NCBI GenBank assembly: GCA_019916065.1
Contig: CM034237.1
Span: 19,365,752 to 19,429,751 of the forward strand
Length of the DNA stretch: 64,000 nt
From: Vitellaria paradoxa
Lineage: Eukaryota; Streptophyta; Magnoliopsida; Ericales; Sapotaceae
Direction of reading: 5' to 3'
This document shows, piece after piece, positions 9,585-20,955 of the stretch (position 1 is its first letter; each line of letters starts with the position of its first letter). The translations under genes and the position numbers were made by a program. The notes beneath the pieces were generated by a model. It ran no database searches. It worked only from the letters and a program-made list of their open reading frames with translations, and had not been told where the DNA came from.

Positions 9585-10336
9585 CAATTACTAATACTGT
9601 ATTTGTATCACAAATCTCTCATTCGATTGAAGTTGGTGTCAAAAAAAGGTGTCCAAATACTAGCTCTCTCTCATCACCAACCCTTACTTCTCTAACTGTC
9701 AAATTCCTAACTTGACCCCCTCTGGCTTGTTCTTGTACTGCAACTTGTTTTTCCCCAATCATGAGTATGAATTCCTTTGTCTTAATGACATTACAAGCAC
9801 TTCCCTTTTTAGAACCCTCAATTTTGCCCTCGATCCATTGGGTATAAGAATCTATCATCTTGTGATGGATTATTATACTATTGTAGCTCTCAAGGGAAAA
9901 GAATACTATATTTACAAACCCACTACCAAGTAATTCACCAGTCTCCTTGAACTGAGTCGTGATATTATTGGTATGAATTTAGCTTTTGATCTAGCGAAAT
10001 TACCTCACTACAAAATTGTTTATGACAGCCCTAAATAGAGGTCTCATTGCACATTATGTCTGTATTATTTTTGCTTTCACATTCATTCTTTCTCATGATA
10101 TTCAAGAGTTTTAAGAAAGCTTATACATATAGATATATATAGTTTAATAGATAACAAGAATGAAATTGTTAATTTCCTTTGTGATTTTCGTGTATGTTAG
10201 TTTTCCTTTTAAGTCTGATACTAGTCTTTGGAAGGTTTTTTATTTTTTTTCTCTGAGTATCTTTAGGATGAGATTTATTCATCAGAGATTGATCTTTGGA
10301 GGGTTTTCGGTCAACCCTTCATCTCAGGCATTGACA
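9585..10336 (+). pseudogene. F-box protein pseudogene
   Basis: Conceptual translation across frameshifts gives the end of an F-box (YHKSLIRLKLVSKK at about 9606-9648, then LSLITNPYF at 9664-9690) and an F-box-associated region: GLFLYCNLFFPNHEYEF, FRTLNFALDPLGIRI, YYIYKPTTK, a TAA (9931-9933), then RDIIGMNLAF and PHYKIVY. A disrupted stretch (about 10035-10265) precedes EIYSSEIDLWRVFGQPF. Plant F-box proteins of this type are substrate adaptors of SCF ubiquitin ligases. The frameshift at the F-box, in-frame stops and internal disruption mean it is dead. The 5' end is lost near the chromovirus remnant. Confidence 0.75.
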
Positions 10337-10554
10337 CAGACTACAATTTCTCTGAGCTTCGTGTGGCTCCTACAAGGGCAGCGATGTCTCTGATTGTTGC
10401 AAAGGCGACAGGCAATGATGGCAGAAGGGTTCTGACACCATTGAAGAGGAGGGCTTTTCTTGATGATGACCATGCCCATAGGGGCCTTTCCACTGCTGCT
10501 AGTTTCTTTGTCTTTCTATCACTTAACATGATGCCATCTAATGTAATACTTTAG
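10337..10554 (+). other. Unidentified coding-like tail
   Basis: An uninterrupted frame, less AT-rich than the surroundings, includes ATGNDGRRVLTPLKRRAFLD and HRGLSTAASFFVFL and ends at TAG 10552-10554. It follows the F-box pseudogene directly but does not resemble the end of that family. It may be a captured exon or a chance frame. No function is proposed. Confidence 0.3.
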
Positions 10555-13379
10555 TCATGAGTATAGGAGGTTATTAGTGCATAACAATGAAAGTGTAAAT
10601 GATTTTGAACCAAGTATAGGAAGTATTAAAACAATTATTCCTTTACTCACAGTGTTCATTTTCATCATCTATAAAATCATTTTGGTCAACTAAGGCATCC
10701 ATGCGAGACCTCATAATAAACTAAAAATCTGTGGCGGCCACAGGCATGCGAACAAGCACAGATAAAACATCAAATTAAAAAATGATCACAGTCTTAATAC
10801 ATACCAAGTTGCAATATTTTTTCAATTATCTCATCCAAACAAGGCATAAGTTGGTTTCAAAGATGCTCATGTCTAGAAGGTCAGCCAATGCACACCAAAA
10901 AACTAAAGGCAAATTAATATTTGTCTTCTATATATGTATATACATGCAAAAGAAACTACACGACTAATACATGCAATTTTATGAGATAACTCATTCACCA
11001 AATCTTTCCTTCCTCGCACAGCTCATTGATCCACTTGTCCTTTGATTAACTAAATGTTAGTAACTTGCAACAATTATTAGGGGCTTTCTAAGAAAATATA
11101 AGACAATACTATGTTGAAATTTAAAGAGTCCCAATTAAACTAAATTAATTTAATATTACTTTCATTAAATAATATTATTTATTTAGTTAATTATTTAATT
11201 TTTATTCTTAACATTTTTAGTATTTTTACTCAGTAAAAAAGTGAAAAAGTACTATCACCATATCAAGTTATTATCCTTTTCTAAAGAGGTGCTTGAGAAA
11301 AAGAAGATAACGATGCAATTATACTAATAGTAGATCAAATGAACCACAATTTTACTTACATTCACTTGTATGTATTATGCATTTGTTTTCATAAAATAAT
11401 TATTTGAAAATTCAAAATTACTTTTTTTGTGATGAAAAAGTTGAGTGTGAAAATTATATAATTTTAGAAATAAAAAATAAATTAAAAATTAAATTACTAA
11501 AAAAGCCTTTCTTACATTTTCTAATCTAACAAAATAAGAACATATGTTCGAAATTTTATATTTTCTTTTTGTTATTTTCCTTTTATCACTTCTCATTATT
11601 TTTTATAACATTTTTATCTGTTATTGAGAAAAACTCTTTATGAATAAGGAAAAAAATCTCAAGTCACGAAAACTAAAATGATCAACTACTATTTACAATT
11701 TGGTTATAATGAGAACTTTATTACATAGTATGCATAGATAACTCGTTATACTTTTGAGGCAACAATCACAATTGACACATTCACTACATACATGATAAAG
11801 AATTTTCATGCACTCAATGAAGAACTTGGTTATACCTTTGAAGAACTAACTATCAAAGTATTTGATGATAAACCAACAGTGGCCAATATAAGAGAAATCT
11901 TATTTGAAACTCAAAATACAATCTTCTCATACTCTAGGACCCCTAAAGAAGGTCCTTTATATAAAGCAAATGTGTATCCAACCTTTAATATGATTAAGAA
12001 TTGCTTTAGATATGTTTAAGAAGATTTCTCAATTTAGATAAAACAAAAACCTTAAACTTCTTAAAATTCCCAACACTCGGTCGAACAAGATATCAAATGA
12101 GCATCCTAATAAGCTGCAAGATGTCCCAGCATGAAATACATCGTGTATGTTTTTCTAGTGGATCCTAGTAAGATATCAATCAAGGTATAAAATTGACATT
12201 GCATTGAAACTGGATAGAACTAGACCAAAATAGCACAGTTTCCACCTGCTTACAGGCAACTCCTTGGGCTTCCCAACTAGCGGCTGCAAGTGAGCTATCA
12301 TCCAGCTTGCCAACATGGCTTTGTTTTAATCGCTTCTTTGTTGCTTTGGTACTTTGATTGTTCGGCTATGTTCCAGCTTCAAAAACCATTAAACCTATAT
12401 ATTTTTAATATTATTCTAATCATATGACCAATAATATATGTTTGAGTCATGTTTGGTTTATAAACTAGCAATAACCCATGCTTACGGTACCAAAACTTTA
12501 GGCTTTAGCAGCATGTGTTTTACTCTCTCTCTCTCTCTAATTAATTTTTGATAAGCATCATAAGAGAAAATAAAATTATAGTACTTTAATTTGGATGGCT
12601 CAACTTCTTAGAAATCATAATCGGTTAGAATTTAAGTTGGTAGTTTTAATTTATATATGATTTCCACCCTTAAAATATGGTAAAATTTAAAATACCCAAA
12701 CTATTTTTTAAGATTAATGGTAGTAAGATCCACTAAAATAAGAATTGTGCAGGAAGTTAAAAATATAAAAATGATCTCAATCATTGAATGAAAGAAAAAA
12801 TAATTTTTAACCATTGGATCTTAGTTTGTGGGAGGGATATTTTCAAAAACCGTCCTGTTTTATTATATAGATTGTCAGTTACAAGTATAAAAATCAACAT
12901 ATATTACTCTAATTGTTTTATACTGATTATTTTCTCATTCTTAGGATATATGTAAGGGATTGTCTGGAAAAAAAAAAGAAAAAAAAAAGGAAAGATGAGA
13001 TTCCTGCAGTGGAGTTGTCTAGCCAAGCGTGTTCTTGATTGAAAAAAAAAATGGTTAATACAGTAAAGAAAGATGCATATCCATTTGATCAATAAAAAGT
13101 GTTCCTACAGTGAAGGCGAGCTGATTCCAAATTTAGATTTAATTGGTCAAGAATCTTCTTTAGATTTGCGAGTACTTTGACTACCTACGATGGCATGTAA
13201 TGACTTTAAGTTCACTGCACATATTGTTAAAAGACTTAGCAATAAGCAAAACTGACTAATCCTATTTCCTTTTGGGCAACTTATTTTTTAAATTCTATTA
13301 TAGCTCCCAACAAATATATTAATGTAGTTTATTTTTAATTTTTATATGTTAAAAAATATTATTTATTGTGAATAAAAAT
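10555..13379. other. Intergenic AT-rich DNA
   Basis: No supported gene. Short frames here (for example 11792-12019) have no recognisable domain. A short TC microsatellite lies at about 12522-12537 and A/T runs are common. The final five bases (AAAAT, 13375-13379) are the left target-site duplication of the Tat element. Confidence 0.5.
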
Positions 13380-13904
13380 TGTAAGTACAAAAATCTTCAA
13401 GGACACGTGGCATTGTCTCGAGCACAAATACTAATGGGTAAGATTGTGCTCAGCACTAATCTAATGAATGAGTGGGTCTCACTATTGAATATGAGTTAGT
13501 TAGTGTGATTTTAACTATAAATATAAAATATAATAAATGAACTGAATTTAGTACCTCATAATTAGTTTCATTAGTTCAATACATTACAAATGGCAGACAG
13601 ATTTGACATCTGGACATTCTTCAAGATTTTACTTTGCCCATTATACTCATTTCTCCCATGTGTATTTAATGTAGGGTCGAATGAATTAATGAATGAATGA
13701 AAGGCATTTAAGGCAAAACAAACTGTCGTATACTTCACTCTTTCTATTACAACTTTCTCAAACCTATTCTGACTTTATCATCGAAGAGTTTTTGGCCAAG
13801 GACCCTCAGCCATTTTCTCTTATTTCTCTTACTTTATAGGCTTGGATTTTTCTTTTCCAGTTGACATGGTGAGTAAGTCTGGTTATATTTTTTATTGTTG
13901 AATG
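13380..13904 (+). repeat. 5' LTR of Tat element
   Basis: Pairs along its length with 30351-31040. A TATA-like CTATAAATA lies at 13515-13523. It is about 165 bp shorter than the 3' copy because the 3' LTR has a small tandem duplication and an insertion of about 120 bp. Confidence 0.9.
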
Positions 13905-13906
13905 TT

Positions 13907-13924
13907 TGGCGCCCACCGTGGGCC
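13907..13924 (+). promoter_or_regulatory. tRNA primer-binding site of Tat element
   Basis: TGGCGCCCACCGTGGGCC starts two or three bases after the LTR. TGGCGCCCACCGTGGGG-type sites are standard in plant Tat elements and base-pair with a tRNA 3' end to start reverse transcription. Confidence 0.8.
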
Positions 13925-13990
13925 ACATTTCATTGTTCCTTACATCCCTGTGTTCTTGAGAATTTCATGTTCTTAGGAATTTCATCAATA

Positions 13991-15500
13991 ATGACTTCAG
14001 GTGATGATACAATAGCTTCATGATCTCTGCGAGGAGTGAATGAAACAAAGCCCCCTAGGCAGAAGAGGAGTACATTTACCAGCACAACTCCAGAACAGAC
14101 AGTAAGGAGGTAACGTAGGGTCAGTGATCCTGAGGCAATTAAGAGAAGCCATGATTTACAAGCTGAGGCTGATGCGAAATAGGTAGAATTAGAGGAGATC
14201 TTTCAAAAGCTCAGTGAGGAGAAAGGAAAACGAACAAGTCAAGACCATTCTAAACACGATCAGTCTGATTCAAATACAGGTGGAAGTTATAATGCTCTAT
14301 ATGAAGATCCACCAAAGACACAAAGTGAGCATAGAAAGAACGAACGAAGTGAAATGAATCTGAACACCAGGCAAGAAGTTGATGTTAGTCTAGTGGTAGC
14401 TTCTAGTGTTGAACCTTTAGGTACACATCCAAACCATATTCAATGCTAGGAGTTCGTGCAACAACAAGGGGCTAGGACATCTAAGTCCCACTAGAAGGAA
14501 GATACTCCCAAGAGAAAGCACTCAAGTCAAATGAGGCAGTAGGGTGAAGAAAGTTCATCTAGTGATGATGTGGTGCTAATAAAGATAAAGAAGTATGGTA
14601 AGTCTAAAGACGTAGATAAGTCATAATAGGTTGAGTGTGAAGGTTCAGAGCAATCTACTCGGATGATGGTAAGAAAAGCATTGGGAAGGATTTTTACCTC
14701 ACCATTTACGAGTGACATAACTGAATTTGAGCCCTTAAAGAGGCTTGTAACTCCCTGTTTCACGGTGTATGATGGGAAAGTATACCCCCTAGCATACTAT
14801 CAGCACTATATGTAGGCTATGGCACTATGAAGTTGGGACGATCAATTCATGTGCCGAGTATTACTGGTCAGCCTGGGGGATATAGCTCTCCAATGGTTCC
14901 ATAAATTGCCCCCAGGAAGTATAAGCTGCTGGAAATAGCTTGCCAAAGAATTCGTTACCAGGTTCTTGGCTAATGCTAAACAGCCAAAAACTACTAACGT
15001 ACTTCTTACCATGAAGAAGAATAATAATGAAAGCCTTACGGATTATTCCCGAAGATACATAAAATTATACAATGAGGTGGAATGCTGCTTTAAGTAACTG
15101 GCAATGACTTCCTATAAGCTTTGGTTACAGAAAAGGGCTCTGGCTATCTTTGACAAAAAAGCCAACGATAAATATGTCTGATCTGATGTGTAGAATCGAG
15201 AAGTATGCCAAAGTAGAGGACAAGACGAGGCTTGCTGACCAGGAGTCTAAGCCATCGGAGTCAAAGGGAAGAAAGCCAAAAGAAAGGAGAAGGGATTTCA
15301 TTAATGATAAAAAGTCTATTTTTGAAGCTGTCAACACATTTTTCAAAGAGTCAATCTTCAAAATCCTCCTCTAGATCAAGGATAAACTATTTTTTAGGTG
15401 GCTGAAGAAATTACTTGACTTTCTAGGAAAAAGAACCATAAAGATTATTGTTCATACCATTAGGATAAGGGGCACTGTACAAGAGCATGTCGTTCCTTAT
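13991..15500 (+). pseudogene. Tat gag (broken)
   Basis: Starts at ATG 13991 (MTSGDDTIAS then a stop). After a hydrophilic, charged N-terminus, the conserved capsid part begins near 14690 with SPFTSDITEF, followed by FMCRVLLVSLGDIALQWFHK, LPPGSISCW, ANAKQPKTTN and YSRRYIKLYNEVE. These match the retrotransposon gag domain of plant Tat elements, which forms the virus-like particle. A CCHC-like zinc knuckle remnant (YCSYH, stop, DKGHC) lies near 15445-15480. At least ten in-frame stops, mostly TAG, break the frame. The minus-strand frames over this region are shadows. Confidence 0.85.
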
Positions 15501-15799
15501 AGTATCTCTTAGAGGATTTGGTGAAAAAGGGCTATTTAAAGGAATATATTGACGAGGCAAAGACAAAAGTAGCAGATTATCAACCTTGAGCACCATAGGG
15601 AGATCAGAGAAGAAGAAGAAGGGACCCAACAAAAGAGGATGATGTAAAGGAAGCACAACCTCTGCCAAAGGGCAAGTCGAGGAGGGAAGTACAAAGACCA
15701 ACAATCATTCATGTTATTCACATCAAAAATTGTCCCCAGAGTATTATTGCCTATCCTCGAGCAAAAGAGCAACATGTTGGAAAGGTTGGAAATTTCTTA

Positions 15800-16330
15800 A
15801 AGTTGTAGGTTCCCTGAGTAAATGCCCAAAGAGAGGAAATGCTCGGCGAATATCATTTTATGAAGATGAAAGCAAAGGGGTGCAACAACCACATAAAGGT
15901 GCACTAGTGATCCCATTGAAGATGTTTGAATTAGATGGTAGGAGGATTTTGGTTGATGAAGGCAGCTCAACAGAAGTTATGCTCCTTGACTGTTCAAGAG
16001 ACTGGGGCTCACTGATGAAGATCTGGAACCAGCTAAATTTCCCCTTATCCGTTTCAATTCTACTCCAATTTGGCCACTAGGGTGGATAATTATTCCTATT
16101 TGGGCTAAACTAATGGAGTACGAGGTAGAGTTCACAATAGTAAATGCACCATCTTGTTATAATACAACAGTAGGAAGATCTTAAATTCATATATTGAAGG
16201 CAATTCCCTCTACTTATGACTAAGTGCTGAAGTTCCCATATGGCGATAAAGTGATAGAGATTAGAGGAGATTAAGATACATCAAAGAAGTGCTTTGTTGC
16301 TACTCTAAAGTCTAAGCGTCTGCACGAGCA
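15800..16330 (+). pseudogene. Tat aspartic protease and linker (broken)
   Basis: The frame at 15730-16080 reads ARRISFYEDESKGVQQPHKG, ALVIPLKMFELDGRRILVDE and GSSTEVMLL. This is the retropepsin-like domain that cleaves the Gag-Pol polyprotein. The active-site loop is VDEGSS, where the family usually has Asp-Ser/Thr-Gly or Asp-Gly-Gly. Downstream, in other frames, NAPSCYNTTVGRS and the IPSTYD segment continue the protease-to-RT linker of Tat elements. Stops and frame breaks follow. Confidence 0.75.
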
Positions 16331-16339
16331 GGTTTTAAC

Positions 16340-18120
16340 TTACAGATATGCCTGAAGATACCCCTAAGATTGATATGGTTGGTGGAGATCTTGAGAAGAA
16401 AGCTGTTAAAAGATTGGAAAATGTCCAGATTGGCCTAGTCGAGGATGATAAGTTCTTCCTAATTGGGTCTAATTTGGGTGCCAAAGAGAAATTAGAGTTA
16501 ACAGAGATGTTGTTAAAAAATGCTGCACGTTTATGTGGACATCTCAAGATATGCCAGATATTTCTCCTGAAGTTATTAGTCATAAGCTGAATGTTAATCC
16601 AAGAGTAAAACCTATGATTCAAAAAGTGAGAAGATTTGCTTGCAGCATGCTGAGATTATAATTGATGAGGTTGATAGATTGCTTGATGCTGAAACCATCA
16701 GGGAAGTTTAATACCCTAAGCGGCTAGCAAATATAGTAGTAGTAAAGAAGAAAAATGGGGAACTAAGAGTTTGTGTTGATTATACGGACTTCAACAAAAC
16801 ATGTCCCAAGGATCCTTTCCCACTGTTAAAGATTGATTAGCTTGTTGATTCAATAGATGAAGCTTAAGGATGTGCTTTTTAGATGCATACAAGGGATACT
16901 ATTAGATTCCAATGCATAAGCCTGATGAGAAGAAAACACCATTCATCACACCGAGGGGAATTTATTGTTACAAGGTTATGATATTTGGACTCAAGAATAC
17001 CATTAGGAGAGTTTGTGTTGATTACACAGACTTGAACAAAATATGTCCTAAGGATCCTTTCCCACTGTCGAAGATTGATTAGCTTGTTGATTCAATAGCA
17101 AAAGGCTTAAGCAAAAAGCTTAAGGAGGTCCTTTTTTGATGCATACAAGAGGTACCATTAGATTTCAATGCATAAGCTTTTTTTTTGGTAATTTTCAATG
17201 CATAAGCTTGACAAGGAGAAAACATCATTTATCACACCGAGGGGAATTTATTGTCACATTGTTATGCCATTTAGACTCAAGAATGCTGGTGCTAGTTGCC
17301 AACATTTAGTTATAAAGATGTTCAACGATAATTTGGGCAAAACTATGGAGGTGTAGATAGATGATATAGTGGTTAAAAACAAAGATCTTGAGACTCATAT
17401 CTATCATTTGCATCATGTATTTTCTACTCTTGATGAATATAGGTTGAAACTCAATGTTGCCAAGTGTGCTTTTGGAGTCAGTTCAGGAAAATTTTTTCAC
17501 TAGGTCACAAGGCAAAGAATTCAAGTAGATCCTATCCACATTCAAGCTATTCAAGTAGTAGTCCTACCTCAAATGAAAAAAGATGTTCAAAATTTTACAA
17601 GAATGGTGGTTGCACTTAACAAATTTATTAGCTGAGTATCAGATAAGTGCCAACCATTCTTTAAGTTATAAAAGGGGACAAATAAGATGGTCTGGGATGA
17701 AAAAGCTGATCGAGCACTGGAGAAGTTAAAAGAATATTTGACAACTACTTTTATTTTTTCAACTCTCCAGCCAAGGGATATTTTATAACTTTACTTGGTA
17801 ATATCATATCAGACGATTAGTGTTATCCATTTAAAGGAAGAAGATGGAAGACAAAAGCCCATTTACTATGCAAGCAAGACTTTACAGGGAACAAAGATTA
17901 GATTTCTTCATCTAGAGAAGTTCACTCTGGCGTTAATGGTGGTATCTAGAAAATTGGCCATTATTTTTATGCTCATACTGTTTAGGTGGTCACTTATCAA
18001 CCGATTGGCCAGCTTCTAAAGAAGGCAAATGTTACAAGAAGGGTGGCAAAATGGGTAGTGGCTCTTGGAGTATTTGACATTAGATTTATGCCAAGGATAG
18101 TGATAAAGGCATAAATCTTC
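16340..18120 (+). pseudogene. Tat reverse transcriptase and RNase H (broken, internally duplicated)
   Basis: The linker before RT is readable (VQIGLVEDDKFFLIGSNLG at 16424-16480). RT follows with KKNGELRVCVDYTDFNKTCP and PFITPRGIYCYKVM, and the palm is degraded (a stop, then IDDIVVKN near 17361-17384, where YVDD is usual). A segment of about 240 bp is tandemly duplicated (16766-17004 and 17005-17290). The thumb (LKLNVAKCAFGV, MVWDEKADRALEKLKEYLTT) and RNase H (DGRQKPIYYASKTLQGT, LEKFTLALMVVSRKL) follow in mixed frames. In IDQLVDS the Gln is TAG in both copies. Confidence 0.85.
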
Positions 18121-18179
18121 CTTGGCATAAATCTTGGTAGATTTTGTGGCAGAATTTACTCCCTTAGCTAGTACTTGAG

Positions 18180-18830
18180 CAAATACATGAGGTGTGACAG
18201 CTAGAGATTAATTCAAAAGCAGAAACGGTTGGACCATCTGGCAAATTGAAGTGGATGGGTCCTCATTCGGGGTTGGTGTGGTTTTGAAAACTCCTGAGAG
18301 GGCCATTATTAAATATGCCATTAAGCTAAGTTTCAAGGCAACTAACAATAAACCTGAGCATAAAACTCTTTTGGTTGTATTTGATATTGCTCGATGCTTG
18401 TTTGCTCAGAATGTGTTAATCACAATAGATTCTTAGTTGGTGCCAAATTAGTTGAAGGGTGAGTATGTAGCAATAAATGAAAGGATGGTAAAGTATTTAG
18501 ATCTATCAAGAAAGAAGCTAGAGGGTTTCAATGTCATTGGAATTTAGTTGATAGGAAGGGATCACAATACTCGTGCTAATGCTCTGGCAACGTTGGTTGC
18601 ATCCCCGAAAACAAGACTGATTGATACGATTTTCTTTAAGGTATTGGAAAGGTTAAGTGTGTCCAAAGGAGAAGTAATGGCTTATGTTGAGTTAGGTTTG
18701 TCTTAGATGGATATAATTTTCTCTTATTTGAAGGATGGAACTCTACCCGAGGACAAGATATAAGCAAAGAAGCTGAGAGTTAAAGCTGCAAGGTTCTGGT
18801 TGTCCCCCAATCACAAAGAGGCCTAAAAAT
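18180..18830 (+). pseudogene. Tat archaeal-type RNase H (aRNH) and linker to integrase
   Basis: The frame at 18251-18436 reads EVDGSSFGVGVVLKTPERAI and FKATNNKPEHKTLLVVFDIA, the second RNase H domain that defines the Tat lineage. The conserved acidic residue of DGSS is present, but the usual AEYEAL is PEHKTL. Further frames give EGFNVIGI and ARANALATLV-like text (RANALATLVASPKTR), then YLKDGTLPEDK and LRVKAARFWL. The text stops near 18820, where the nested Athila-like element begins. It resumes at about 24900. Confidence 0.85.
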
Positions 18831-18884
18831 TTTGAGAACAGTCAAGTTTTTTAGAGTAGTTCAGTTTAGGAGCAGTCAAGTTTT

Positions 18885-18902
18885 TGGCACCGTTGCCAGG
18901 GA
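18885..18902 (+). promoter_or_regulatory. Primer-binding site of nested Athila-like element
   Basis: TGGCACCGTTGCCAGGGA differs at two G-to-A positions from TGGCGCCGTTGCCGGGGA, the complement of plant tRNA-Asp(GUC) 3' ends and the standard Athila primer site. Both changes fit C-to-T decay on the other strand. A nearly identical leader (CAGTCAAGTTTTT) occurs twice just upstream. Confidence 0.82.
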
Positions 18903-19132
18903 GGGCAATTAAGCGCTAGATTTGGGAGTTAAGTAGAGTTCACTTGAGAAATTCAATGAATTATTTTTTTCTCTATCTCTTTATTAGTAGTTTTCTTTCT
19001 TTTGCATTGTTATATATATATTCATTTGCATATCATATAATCTAACTTGCGTCCTGGTAAACTTAAGTTGCATTTTAGTGTAGTTTTTCTCTTTTCCTAT
19101 TTTGTTTTCATTTTTATTTTCTGATCTTAGAC

Positions 19133-20370
19133 ATGGGTATTGGTGATCTTGTACATGGCCCTTTTGATACCCAAGATTACATATAGTATTTAGGTGGCAT
19201 GTTTGGATATGATTTTGCATTAGACACCTATAGTATGCTTCCCCAATTCCTTAGGCACAAGGAGGAAGACCCATATCTTCATCTCGATAGGTTTGAGGCA
19301 GTGTGTGGCTTACGTGATGATGTTAGAAAGAGTGAGAGAATTAGGTTTATGTTTTTCCCTTTGTCTTTACAAAGTGTGGCTGGTGACCGGTGTTATAATT
19401 CTAGTGAATGGACCACTTGGAAACAATGTTATCAAGCTTTTATCAAAAAATTCCTCCCCATTCATCAAACCTTCACCCATGGCCTTCAAATTAAAAAGTT
19501 TTATCAAAAGAGGGGTGAAGTATTTTATAAATGTTGGGAGAGGTTTAACATACTTTTGGACACTTTCCCCAGTCACAGATTAGAACTAGGGGACATTGTA
19601 GCCATATTATATAATGCTCTATCTTGTGAGTTACACTAGGCATTTGATATAACCTTGGGTAGAGAATTTCTTGACCTCACCTCGGGTGAGGCATGGTCAT
19701 TCCTTGAACTTTTCTATGAACACACCAGGCCACGAGGAAGACTTGAGCCTAGTTTTGAATCTTATGCACTTGAAAGCCACACCGAACCTTTCCCATATGC
19801 TCATACTTTGCTTGATCTTCGTGATCCATCCATTAGAAGTAGCATATGCGTGAAGAATAATTATTCAAATTTTGCTTGTCCCAACCTTGTTCCACTCACT
19901 GAGGGCCAGTCTGAGGAACCCTAGAATTATTGGCCTAGTGAACCTAATGATGTACAATTTGAATTAGACAAGTAACATATTCCTCAACCACTACCTCAAT
20001 ACCAATAGCCTAATCTTATTGCATTTCAACTTGCATAAAAGAGGCTTATTGAGGACACTCTTAATCAATTCATGCAACAGCAATTGAACATTAATAACAA
20101 TATCAACCAGGCTTTAGATGACATTAGAGAGCAAATTTCTAGGTTAATATAAGTCATGAGCACCACTCCAAGTGGTAAACTCCCTACATAGACGCTCCCA
20201 AACCCAAAAGGTCAAGTGAACATGACTAAGTCGTCGACCTCAGGCACTAAATGGGACAATTTCCCTAACTACATTGGGAATAACATTTGGAATGAGCATC
20301 TTCCTCATTTCCCTTTGGACTATCCCATTTAGGATATTTCTCTACCACTTATTGAGAGTCAAGGAGATTG
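19133..20370 (+). pseudogene. Athila-like gag (broken)
   Basis: From ATG 19133 one frame runs to TGA near 20370, with several in-frame stops (for example 19184-19186 and 19637-19639). It contains EEDPYLHLDRFEAVCGLRDD, RIRFMFFPLSLQSVAGDR, WTTWKQCYQAFIKKFLP, KFYQKRGEVFYKCWERFNIL and LGDIVAILYNAL. These match the Athila/Ogre retrotransposon gag domain. The later part is Pro/Gln-rich, with a helix (DTLNQFMQQQLNINNNINQA) before a linker. The long open stretch 19199-19639 is the best-preserved part. Gag packages element RNA. Supply of pol by an autonomous relative would be needed. Confidence 0.85.
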
Positions 20371-20955
20371 AAATCCTTTTCTACTACTGAGCTTGACGCT
20401 CAACCTAACCCAACCACCCTAGACCTTATTGAGAGTCCTCTAACTCCAACTGAGCATTTAAATGTCACATGGCTCGAGGAACACATCATTGAGTTGGTTA
20501 ACCCTAGTTCACTTCACTACACACCTGAGGTTAAAAGTGGTGTACACCCCTCATCTCTTGACTTAGCCCCATCCGAGAGTCTTACTACAAGGATTGTGAG
20601 TGACTACTACGAGACCGACCATCACTGGGGAGAGGTAGTAGACATAGGGAAAGCTTGCATTGACTTTTTGGGTGTTGAGAGATTACTTAAATCCACCATT
20701 TCCACACTCATAGATTTCTTAGGTGTCGAGAGATCATTAGAGCCCACCATTTCCACACCCATAGATTTCTTGGGCATTGAAAGACTGCCATGTCCATATC
20801 CATGTATGCATCATGGCCACATCCAAGGTATTACGAACCTTACTTGGCCTTTCATCCTTTGGTGTGTTTTACACCCGACGAGCGTCCACCTTTGGTACTT
20901 CGTGAGCCCGAAGAGAACATTTTATTTCTTAACCATACGTGAACACATGGGATAG
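20368..20955 (+). pseudogene. Small ORF downstream of gag with 17-residue repeats
   Basis: An open frame of 195 codons shifted by one relative to gag. The first ATG is not at its start, so it may be a gag extension reached by frameshift or a frame opened by decay. The text is acidic early on (LDLIESPLTPTEHLNVTWLE). It then has tandem repeats of about 17 residues, each with IDFLGVER: one starts at the CIDFLGVER segment, one at LIDFLGVERS and one at PIDFLGIERL. A Cys/His/Pro-rich tail follows (CPYPCMHHGH). No known domain. It takes the place where pol would normally begin. Confidence 0.45.

Noticed and set aside
9619..9858. Minus-strand open frame over the F-box region
   Set aside because: Shadow of the plus-strand F-box pseudogene, which has recognisable family motifs.
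11792..12019. 75-residue open frame as a possible gene
   Set aside because: No ATG context, domain or splice structure, and flanked by AT-rich non-coding DNA. Kept only as spacer.
15423..15775. Two minus-strand open frames in the Tat gag-protease region
   Set aside because: Shadows of the plus-strand gag. The plus strand shows the zinc-knuckle and protease text.
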